This document shows, piece by piece, positions 23,182-31,549 of a DNA stretch of 64,000 nt. This stretch comes from Kappaphycus alvarezii (taxonomy: Eukaryota; Rhodophyta; Florideophyceae; Gigartinales; Solieriaceae): positions 124,001-188,000 of the forward strand of contig NADL03000768.1 in NCBI GenBank assembly GCA_002205965.3, in the 5' to 3' direction. Under the pieces are notes generated by a model. It had not been told where the DNA came from, made no database searches, and worked only from the letters and a program-made list of their open reading frames with translations. The position numbers and the translations under genes were made by a program. The number at the start of each line of letters is the position of its first letter. Position 1 is the first letter of the stretch.

Positions 23182-23476
23182 ACCAAGTAATAAAAGTGGC
23201 AATAAAATAAGTCCAGAAGTAATAATCGGCACTATAATTTTTTTAAAAAAGTGGCACTTTTTATTACCTAAAAGTAATAAATTTAGGGTGGTAATAATTA
23301 ATTACTTTCAGGTAATAAATATTACCCTCCAGGTAATAAATTACCACAGGTAATAATTCCAAAAGCCCTACCCAAACTACTCTGACACTTTCAGGGCTCA
23401 TCAAGGGTTTTCCGAAACTCAACTCTGAAACGAAAAGTATCACATCCAACAAACATACCCCTCAGGCAATACCGAA

Positions 23477-25864
23477 ATGCCACCTGAATCAGAAAAAGGA
23501 CCTGAAACGCAGAGCGTCTCAGGGTCAAGGCCTGAACTTGTCCCAGTCAGAAACCAACCGGATGAATGGGTACCTTACAATGGTAACTCTAACAACCCCG
23601 TTTTCACTTATATCGAAGTTCAGAGACGCCGCATTTCAGGACCGAGCCACAAGCTCAAGTACAAGTGTAAGCTTTGCAAGACCATTGGAGCATTGGGTCG
23701 AGGCCCATCCAATTTGAAAGCCCATTTTAATCATAAGCACAGGGCCACAGACGTAACCGTTCCATTCGGAAACCGAAATAACTCGTCGGTCATCGTCACC
23801 AGCTCAGTCAGAAATGGTTTGCAGAAGATGGTTACAGCTAAGGTTCCGAAGAATGGAAACGCCCAATCAAAATTTGTCCGCCTCTGTGCCGAATGGATAG
23901 CATTGAATGGACGCCCTCTTTCGATTGTGGAAGACGAAGGTTTCAGGAAAATAATGAATCATGTCGCCCCGAAGTTCAATGACATCAGTCGTCAGTCAGT
24001 GAGTAAGGTCCTTCGCCAATCTGAATCAAACGTTGACAAGAAGATCAGTGAAGAATTATCCGGACTTGATATTTTGTGTGCTACAACCGATGTATGGACA
24101 TCTGAAAACAATGATTCATATTCTTCATTGACACTTTCTTACATTGACGATGATTGGGTGTACCACTCGAAGCTCTTCAGTTGCAGTAAGATCAATGGCC
24201 GCCACACTGGAAAAGAACTTTCTAAGTTTTTAATTGAGGAATCAAGGAGAGGCAATTTTTTGAAGAAAGTTGCATTCGTCACTACGAATTCCGCTTCAGA
24301 TGCTAAGAAGCAGGTAGAGCTTACTGCTGAAGAAGAGGGTTTGCTTTCAGAGATTTACCAGTCATCCCTGAATGAGAAGAAGATCGATTCAGATTCGATA
24401 GCATCGGGTGAAACTGACAACGGTGACAAGGCATACATAATTGCTGAGGAAGAACAAGCTACTGCATCTTGTCACTTAAGCTCTGAACGCGATGGAAATT
24501 CAGATTCTATCAATGGAGCTCCCGTTCCTTCATTGGTTGTTTCTGATTCAGACACCGACTTGGACGGGAATGAGTTTGATTCCAATCTTCTTGTTCAGAT
24601 CTCAGATGATCTTCCAATGATGCCACAGAATTTTTTAGATATTCAAAATGTTCACTCAAGTCAGGGAAGTGGTCGTTTCAGGGATTCAGATATGTCAGTG
24701 TTTCGTTCTTCATGGTGTCGCATTGCGTGTGCCTCTCATTCGTATCAACTTTCAGTTAGGAACTGCCTTAACATTCCGGAAGTCGATTCAGCTCTTAAGA
24801 ATGTCAGGATGACTATGAAGTTTTTCAAGAAGTCCTCAGTTGCAGGTACATATCTGATCCGGGAGCTGAAGGCAGGAAAAATGAAAATCCTTCGTCCCTT
24901 GTTGGATGTCAGGACGCGTTGGGGATCTACAGCGGTTATGATTCGCAGATTTCTGTACCTCGAGCCGTACCTTACTACTGCTACGGACAAGTTGTTCGCT
25001 GACAAGGTTTCATGGTCAGGCGACGGACCTGGAAACAGACCGACACCGCGTGAAAGGATGATCTTGGAAGCTGTTCTAGAAATTGTGAAGTCAATCGACC
25101 AATCTACTTCCATCTTAGGAAGGCAGTCAGGGCCTACAATGCACCTCAAGGACATTTGCACGGCAGGAATTCTGAGGAAACTTCAGACTTTACAGAGTCA
25201 GCCTGACAATGGATCAGGTGTTCATGAGATGGCTTCTCTACTCTCAGGGTGGATACTAGAAAGGCGTCAGAAGAACAATAGTGAGTGTCCCATTGCTGAG
25301 CACTGCGCGCATGTGGCAACCCTATTGACACCCCAATTCAATCAAATGAAGCACCGTGAAATACTGGGAGGAGATAGTGCGTACAGTGTTTCCGACCTTC
25401 AGGCATTACGTATTATAAGTGCAATGTCTCGTACGTATACGCCTGACGCCGTTGAAGAATCAACCAATGTGATTTCGCAAGACACGTCTAACGAGATTGA
25501 AGATGAAGAGGACCACATTTTGTCCTATTTCCAAAATAGAGAGTCTCAAGAGCAAGATAGTAACGTGACAAGCATTGAACAGGAATTTTCAATGTATCTG
25601 GCAACCGCAAAATCGGCCAATAAGATGTGTCCGTTACAGTTTTGGAAACAGAACTGTAACTCATTTCCATTGCTGGCACAGGTTGCTCGTCTTGTTTTTA
25701 CCCCTTCCGCATCCTCCATGACGTCAGAACGTGTTTTTAGTGTTGCTGGAACGATCCGCTCTAAAAAGCGATCTAGGTTGACGGCCGGAATGACTGAATG
25801 CCTTCTGAAGGTTGGAGATTATCTTAAGAAGCATAAGTCCCTCCCTGAATCTGACGAGAATTAG
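23477..25864 (+). CDS. hAT transposase with BED zinc finger (795 aa)
   Basis: A full-length, uninterrupted frame. Residues about 42-90 form a BED finger: C64, C67, H83 and H88 (CKLC..HFNHKH). The RNase H-like core has DVWTS with D205, matching the first catalytic aspartate of hAT enzymes. Residues 266-275 read FVTTNSASDA where the family has a T-D-N-A-S-N type motif, so the second catalytic aspartate appears to be N271. The D205-N271 spacing of 66 is close to Hermes (D180-D248). An acidic, Ser-rich insert at about 270-410 resembles the large helical insertion region. The C-terminal dimerisation region has PSASSMTSERVFSVAG with E751, the conserved S-E-R glutamate. The start is the first ATG after the subterminal repeats. 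It would cut and paste hAT ends in the nucleus; if N271 is real, catalysis should be lost, and a DNA-binding role would remain possible. Confidence 0.93.
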   Translation: MPPESEKGPETQSVSGSRPELVPVRNQPDEWVPYNGNSNNPVFTYIEVQRRRISGPSHKLKYKCKLCKTIGALGRGPSNLKAHFNHKHRATDVTVPFGNRNNSSVIVTSSVRNGLQKMVTAKVPKNGNAQSKFVRLCAEWIALNGRPLSIVEDEGFRKIMNHVAPKFNDISRQSVSKVLRQSESNVDKKISEELSGLDILCATTDVWTSENNDSYSSLTLSYIDDDWVYHSKLFSCSKINGRHTGKELSKFLIEESRRGNFLKKVAFVTTNSASDAKKQVELTAEEEGLLSEIYQSSLNEKKIDSDSIASGETDNGDKAYIIAEEEQATASCHLSSERDGNSDSINGAPVPSLVVSDSDTDLDGNEFDSNLLVQISDDLPMMPQNFLDIQNVHSSQGSGRFRDSDMSVFRSSWCRIACASHSYQLSVRNCLNIPEVDSALKNVRMTMKFFKKSSVAGTYLIRELKAGKMKILRPLLDVRTRWGSTAVMIRRFLYLEPYLTTATDKLFADKVSWSGDGPGNRPTPRERMILEAVLEIVKSIDQSTSILGRQSGPTMHLKDICTAGILRKLQTLQSQPDNGSGVHEMASLLSGWILERRQKNNSECPIAEHCAHVATLLTPQFNQMKHREILGGDSAYSVSDLQALRIISAMSRTYTPDAVEESTNVISQDTSNEIEDEEDHILSYFQNRESQEQDSNVTSIEQEFSMYLATAKSANKMCPLQFWKQNCNSFPLLAQVARLVFTPSASSMTSERVFSVAGTIRSKKRSRLTAGMTECLLKVGDYLKKHKSLPESDEN

Positions 25865-26239
25865 GTAAGATTTGCCTGAATTCACTGTCTGCCATTTCCA
25901 AGAAATAAAGCTGGTCTAGTGACCTGAATGTCTGTTGTTTTGAACTGAAGAAAGGAGTTGCTTAATTCTCTGAAACCTGCGTCAGTTTCTTTCGTCTTAC
26001 AATTCAGGAAGGTCTTAGGCTTATAAGTAGCTCAAGTCTTAGTTTCTTATTTTCTGTACCCCTCTAATTTTATTAAAAAAACTAAGGTTTTTGTTTTTGT
26101 GAACAAAAATAAAAAGCTGCCCTTCTGGCGACATTATTCAATGAGTAGCATTCCAATTCTCTGGCGTTTCCCGTGCGGCGTCTAGATAATGAGATCCTTG
26201 TACTAGCTTGTACAAATTTTTGTACTAGCATAAACGGCA

Positions 26240-26335
26240 TCAGGAAATCGAACCATCGCTCCACACGAGTCACTGCGAGGACTGAACTGACTATCCAGAA
26301 TCCCAGGACTTAAGCTAAACCACTGAACCAAGTGA
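26240..26335 (-). other. tRNA-like patch inside the hAT 3' non-coding part
   Basis: On the minus strand TTGGTTCAGTGGTTTAG resembles an A box and, about 60 bases later, GATGGTTCGATTTCC resembles a B box. The T-stem pairs poorly. Probably a tRNA-derived SINE head or a tRNA pseudogene. Confidence 0.3.
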
Positions 26336-26477
26336 GCGAACTCGCTAAGCCAGTAGTTGCTCCTACAAGAAGAAGTAGTTCTATTTATATGAGTGTTCTA
26401 TTTAATTTGTTTTTTCGTTAATTCTGGGGCATAGAGCGGGATCAATGTCCTATACTGCTCTTGGATATGCAACGATA

Positions 26478-26551
26478 TGGGTGTTACTGTGGTATCCATA
26501 TAACTTGCCCGTTCTGATAACGATTTCGGTCTGGGTTCAATCCTGCACCCA
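26478..26551 (+). other. Second tRNA-like patch in the hAT 3' non-coding part
   Basis: Its 74 bases are closed by TGGGTGT/GCACCCA, a 7-bp outer stem with one G-U pair, and contain a B-box-like GGGTTCAATCC at 26533-26543. The D-arm and T-stem are degenerate. Possibly a tRNA relic. Confidence 0.3.
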
Positions 26552-26684
26552 CACCGAAAGGTAATAAATTTTCGGGGCAATTAATTACTTCGCAGGTAGT
26601 AAGTGGTAATAAATTTGGGGAGGCACTTATTACTTAGGTAATATAATAAATTGCATAATTAATTGCCTGCACTAAAATTATTTT

Positions 26685-26706
26685 TTTTAATTCCTGGCCA
26701 TCACTA
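26685..26706 (-). repeat. Right terminal inverted repeat of the hAT element
   Basis: On the minus strand it reads TAGTGATGGCCAGGAATTAA, matching the left end, and is followed by GTGACCAG. Confidence 0.9.
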
Positions 26707-26714
26707 GTGACCAG
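26707..26714 (+). repeat. Right 8-bp target-site duplication of the hAT element
   Basis: GTGACCAG, identical to 23152-23159. Confidence 0.93.
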
Positions 26715-27229
26715 TAGTACGTTTCCCCCAAAAGGACGGCTCAAGGCCGGGCAGCAGGCAAGCTGCATTGGACATTACGGCCACGGCAGCGTGCCTTTGA
26801 GTAAGCACCGCTCGGAACTTGCCATAGGCCTCCAACGCCCTAACAGCCACGTTCCGCGCGAAGTCAGTTAGCACCCTTTAGGCGTCTCGGTGCCAACCTG
26901 TGAGGGTGGATATATGGATAGGCATGAGCCTACCTCTCACGGAGATTGCAATAAAATATTAATATCTTCTATGCTTCGAGGAGACAAGATTATAGTAGTC
27001 TACAGAAAAAAAATCATCATAGATAGGACTGCAACCTATGAAATCACCTTCAAGCAAATTGTACCAACGCCGAAATACCAGGTAGTCTGTACGTCTGGGC
27101 ACGGTACTACCCATGAGCCTGTTTACGACAAGTAAAGGAAAGATAATGTAAAACTGCTCCCCATAGTCTACAGTATTTAGGTAAGGGCAGTCGCTTCGGT
27201 TAAATTCGCCTCTTCTGTTTATGAGTTGT
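26715..27229. other. Spacer with no recognised gene
   Basis: A plus-strand 81-codon frame (26890-27135) and a roughly 50-codon minus-strand open stretch (about 26720-26870) show no family I recognise. Confidence 0.35.
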
Positions 27230-27350
27230 CAAGTAGATGTTGACAATCAAGCTGTTGATGTTGATGATGTTGATCAACATCATCAATGTGGTCAACATCA
27301 TTGATATCAACATGTTGGTCGATGCCGATCAACATAATCAATGTGGTCAA
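27230..27350. repeat. GTTGAT/ATCAAC palindromic repeat
   Basis: Multiple TGTTGATG units run into the complementary ATCAACATC units (for example GATGTTGATCAACATCATC), giving a large potential hairpin. A related sequence, inverted, lies at about 28597-28640, so the two may be ends of an element enclosing the LINE fragment between them. Confidence 0.5.
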
Positions 27351-27560
27351 CACTGTAAAAATATAATTACTACAGTACAAGGCGAAAGAACGAATCCTCT
27401 CCTTGAGTTGCATTATTATCCTGGGTTGCATCTAATTATCAGGATACTGTACTGAATCATAAAGAGTCAATGCGCATTACTGGACTCTCCTTCTGAGGCT
27501 ACAGTATCCTATTACATTTACCTGCGTACAGTATGTTTCACGCAGTACACGAAGGACACT

Positions 27561-27620
27561 CGAGTCCCCTCTCTGGACTCGTGTAAGTTGTTGTTCTCTC
27601 GAGTCCCACAGAGGGGACTC
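27561..27620. repeat. Two GAGTCCC..GGACTC hairpins in tandem
   Basis: 27561-27581 and 27601-27620 are short inverted repeats separated by TTGTTGTT-type sequence. A third copy is at 28534-28552. Confidence 0.55.
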
Positions 27621-27689
27621 TTGTAAGTTGTTGTTGGTCGGTGTACACTCAAGATAAGTAAAAAGAGTAGAGAGCTTACGCACAAAGAA

Positions 27690-28230
27690 TTCAGAAATTT
27701 TAGGCCTGCAGACCTCCTCGTGCAACCCCCGGCCCCTGCCATCGGCCCCAAGGAAAGGCCAATTGCCTGTGACGTTACTATTGCTTCGCCGTTCAAACAG
27801 GCATCTGTCACGAAAGCAACGCAAGCCGCCGGAGGGGCCGCGACGCAAGCTCACCGCAACAAGGTCCAGGACCTTGAGCGTAAGCTCTCCAGGTGCCTTG
27901 TATTACCATATGGCAACCCGTCACGCCAGCTGAATTTCACATTCCAACCGCTTGCTTTCGATTCCCTTGGAGTGGCGTCCCCAGCCACTGCACTGTTTCT
28001 GGAAACGTTCATTCCCCGGATTGCGACCAGATATCACACCTCTGATGCCACTGTCCGCTCGCGAATTTATCAGCGCATCAGCTGTGTTCTGTGGTCCTCG
28101 GTGGCGATGGCCATCATTTCCCGTGCCCCACTGCACGTGACCACCATCCACTTAGTTCTTAACCAATAGTCGGTCAGTGAGTGTACACTCCAGAAACATT
28201 ATGAGTAAAAAAAAAAAAAAAAAAAAAAAA
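27690..28230 (+). mobile_element. LINE fragment C (3' end of ORF2 plus poly-A tail)
   Basis: The translated end carries RPADLLV and CDVTIASPF, the PD and DVT motifs of a restriction-like endonuclease domain. A conserved C-terminal region follows (FQPLAFDSLGV, VRSRIYQRISCVLWSS) and a stop at 28169. A run of 24 A residues at 28207-28230 ends the copy, which is 5'-truncated as LINEs usually are. The same C-terminal region occurs in the copies at 29.6-30.0, 34.5-34.9 (minus) and 53.1-53.5 kb. Confidence 0.8.
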
Positions 28231-28533
28231 GAAATAAAACTGCCAAATTTCAGCAACGGAATTACAGTCTGTAATTCAATTGCAGAATTCTGGAATGAAG
28301 TCGTGAGGTAAATTGCTGAAATGTGACCAGTTAGTGAAGACCCGTGAGAAATGGTGAGAAATAAAGATAGTACAGTAGGAGTTTTCGCGCCAATTCATGC
28401 GTAAACACGTTTTCAAATTTCAGAAAATAATTTCAGAAATACTTTTCAGAAATTTATCATACTACCTATTTCTGAAGACCTTTCAGAATTCTGTTTTTGC
28501 GTAAGCTCACTAGTAAAAGATTTCTTCTCTCTC

Positions 28534-28552
28534 GAGTCCCACAGAGGGACTC
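28534..28552. repeat. Third GAGTCCC hairpin
   Basis: GAGTCCCACAGAGGGACTC, matching the hairpins at 27561-27620. Confidence 0.5.
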
Positions 28553-28689
28553 AAGAGAACAACAATTTACTTCTCCAAAACTTCAACAAAAAATTATCAA
28601 CATGTTGATCACAGTTGATTGTCAACATCACCAGCTTGATTTAAATATAATTGATATTCTTTGGTGATAGCGTATTACCGCTTGTTGTA

Positions 28690-30010
28690 CCGCCAACAGT
28701 GCAGCCACAAATTTGGCTCCTGAGAGCCAAGTGCAGTATTGTGATGTGTCCACGGCCATTGCACAGAGATCTGAGGAAGAACAGTTGGAATTCTACTCGC
28801 GCTCCAATAATGTGCCGATGACCGGTGCAGTTCGGCAGCAGGTGTCCTTACCTCTGCGATATGGCGGTCATGGCTTCACACCTGTGGCGACGCTCAATAT
28901 CGCAGCGTATGCGGCGAGCATTATTGAAGCCGAGCAACTGCGATGCCCGGACGAGCCTGATGCGTTAGAACACCGTGAGTATAGGTACGCGGAAGCGGAT
29001 GGACACCTTCGGACTTTTTACGACAGCTCCATGCATCCTTTCCGAACGAACAAGGCAGTCTTCCAGAAGCACTGACAGCGGCCAGCTTTGCTGCCAAGCC
29101 CGATAATCCACTCAACGTTTTATATCGAGCCTGGTGCGAGTCGGCAGCAAAGTCCTTCTGGAAGGATGATGAATGGGCAAGATTCCCCAATCCCGCAACG
29201 CACTCGGAAGAAGATATTCGGCGAAGGATTCGCCGCCAAGCATACATGGAGACGCCTGCAGCAGCGTTCCTCACCGCGCATCGTCTGCGGTCAACCAAAC
29301 GTACGTACAACGAGATGTGAACAATAATGCTCCGTCGCCATCTGGGAGTGCCCGTGTTAGATGACGCTGCTCCGCTGCGGTGCACGGAGTGCCACAGGCC
29401 CATGGACGTTTTAGGAGACCATGGAGCAGACTTATGCAACAAAGGTCTCGGATGGACCAACCGTCACACAGCGGTGGTAAAGGTACTTGGCCGAGAGCTG
29501 TTCAAGGCAGCAGGAGTCAGCGTTCAGTACGAAGTGAAGTACCTACTTCCTGGACTGAACGCGCGACCCGCAGACATCCTGGTGCCCCAAGGTCTGATGC
29601 AACAAACACCCAGTCCCCTCTCCCAGTGGCGTATGACGTGACTGTATCATCCCCATTCCAAGAAAGCTATAAGTCAATGGCAGCACGGGAAGCGCGAGCT
29701 GTTGCAAACGCAGTAGAAAAGCGGAAGAAGAGGGACCTAGCTACGAAAGTGGCAGCGATTCCAGGCGAGGCAATGCCGGGAAGATCAAGGCTAGGATGGG
29801 ATTTTGTACCACTAGCCTTCAACTCGTTGGGATCACCCTCTTTAGAAACATCCAAAGTTATCGAGACATACGCGGCAGCAGTAGCGTCTCGTAGCGGATG
29901 CTCGACGGGAGGAGTGAAGACTCGCCTGTATCAGAAGCTTAGCTACTCAATCTGGTCAACATGTGCAGCATCCGTAATTTGTCGCGCACCGCAACGCGCA
30001 GAGCTTTTTT
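28690..30010 (+). mobile_element. LINE fragment B (C-terminal half of ORF2)
   Basis: After a 5' truncation the frame begins in the post-RT region (QQVSLPLRYGGHGFTPVA, IAAYAASIIEAEQL). It continues to a zinc knuckle (CTECHRPMDVLGDHGADLC near 29.38-29.44 kb), an RH motif, PADILVP, YDVTVSSPF and the conserved end (PLAFNSLGSPS, STGGVKTRLYQKLSYSIW, ICRAP). At least three frame changes occur between 29.07 and 29.65 kb. LINE A starts directly downstream. The endonuclease assignment rests on the CX2C..H..C plus RH/PD/DVT order known from R2/CRE/NeSL-type LINEs. Confidence 0.78.
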
Positions 30011-30309
30011 TTGTTGCACAACTCTGTCGCCTCTATCCCCCTTCCCTCTTGTCGTCTCCGCCGCACTGACCGCCACTGCGTGCGTCTCGCACCACCGCTC
30101 GCGAGTTTCTTCTCGCAAATCGCGTTCATCCTTCCTGTTTTTGTTGCTTTCTCTTTTTGATTTTCAAGTATTTCCTCTCCTGGGTAACACTATTTCGTAT
30201 CTGTGATCTCCCGACTACCTGAGTGATCTCGCGCCTGCACTTGCAGTCCCGCACTTTCGGTCCCTTTCCTCCGTCGGTCCTGGGGCCAGCCCTAGTCACA
30301 CCACACTAT

Positions 30310-31482
30310 ATGGCGCCGAAGACAAACCGCTCCGCTGCCACCCTCAGCAACCCCGTCGTTGCTCTTTCACATGCTGTACTGGATTTCTTGGTCAAGTCTA
30401 CTTCACTGCTTGACGGAGATGTGAACCTTGCTGACCCCGCATCAACCGATCATTTCCTCGCATCCGCCGTGCAAACCTCTACGTTCAACGCGCTGAGGCC
30501 GTCTTTCCAGAACAACCCGCAGTTTAGGTCTGTCCTGAACATTCTTAACGCGCTTGTCGGCGTTGATGCTTCCGCACCCCGTTCTCCTTCTGCCCCGACG
30601 CCAACTCGCCTGACGAAAATCCTGCGGCCACAGCACCGGCCCCGTATCTGCAAGCGGTCAGAGCTCCAGCGGTCCAAGCCTCTGTGAGGACCCATCCTAT
30701 TCGCCGCCTTCCCCCCTCGATCGTCAAGGCTTGACTGAGCATCGCGGTCGCGACGACGCCCGCCCAGCCGTAAGTTTGCACGCACTGTTCGTAATGCCAC
30801 CCGCGGCCTTTTCGGAGGTAATCAGAAGCGTTTCGTTCGCGTCTCTGTTCCGTCGACCTTCCAGATCCACAACCCGTCCCAGTTTCGTGCCGCCATCTCT
30901 GCCGGTGGGTTCCCTGGTTCCTGTTCGATCATCCAATCCGCAGATCCGAACCATTTCTACATCTGTGCGGCGGAGCGCGACTTAACGACCGTCAATGCTG
31001 CATACGACTCGTATCGCACCCTTGCGCAGCATTCCGACAATTTTGACGCACCAGCTCTTACCTTCTCCGGCATACTGGATCTAGAGACTGATCTCTCGGC
31101 TGATGAGCTCGTTGCAGTATGGCAAGGTCTGCGTTCCGAAATGTCTCGCTTGGAAGATGACAAATGCAAATGGTCTCCTGCTCGATTCTTCGCCACCGCT
31201 CTTCGGGACATCGATACCAAAATACTTGCCAAACTGTCCGGCCTCCCTGGTTTCCCTGGAGCAGTCCCTCTGCCTCCCCCACCAGCCGCGGCAGGTGGAT
31301 TCAAACGCCGTCGTACTCAGAATGCCCCTGTTCCGCCTCAAACGGATGGCTGGATTACGGTCGGTGCCCCCAATGCCCAATCTCCCATCCCTCCGCTCCC
31401 TACTACACCAGCCGACACCAACCCCTATGGTCTCCTTGACCACATTCCCGCTCCCGATGCCGACATGGATCTTGACGCTTGA
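30310..31482 (+). pseudogene. ORF1 of LINE A
   Basis: The ATG at 30310 begins MAPKTNRSAAT. The first frame is open to 30687; a frame change near 30.64 kb and another near 30.73 kb lead into an open frame from 30739 to the TGA ending at 31482. The C-terminal part includes a conserved-looking region (FVRVSVPSTFQIHNPSQF, CSIIQSADPNHFYIC) and a proline-rich tail with KRRR. No zinc knuckle or RRM was recognised. ORF1 proteins of LINEs usually bind the element RNA; that role is inferred from position only. Confidence 0.55.
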
Positions 31483-31549
31483 ATCTCCCAGCTGTGAATC
31501 AGGTTTCAGGACCATCCCAGTCACCCCTCACCTTCTGCTCCTCCTCTCT

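Larger units (their letters stand above)
23160..26706 (+). mobile_element. hAT DNA transposon, structurally complete
   Basis: The ends are inverted: TAGTGATGGCCA at the left and TGGCCATCACTA at the right, followed by a further imperfect AATTAAT match. A at position 2 and G at position 5 of the end agree with hAT termini. Perfect 8-bp GTGACCAG duplications flank it. Subterminal regions on both sides carry many copies of AGGTAATAA/TTATTACC, probably transposase binding sites. One open transposase gene fills 23477-25864. The 3' 840 bases are non-coding and hold two tRNA-like patches. Intact ends and frame suggest recent activity, although one active-site residue looks changed. Confidence 0.95.
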
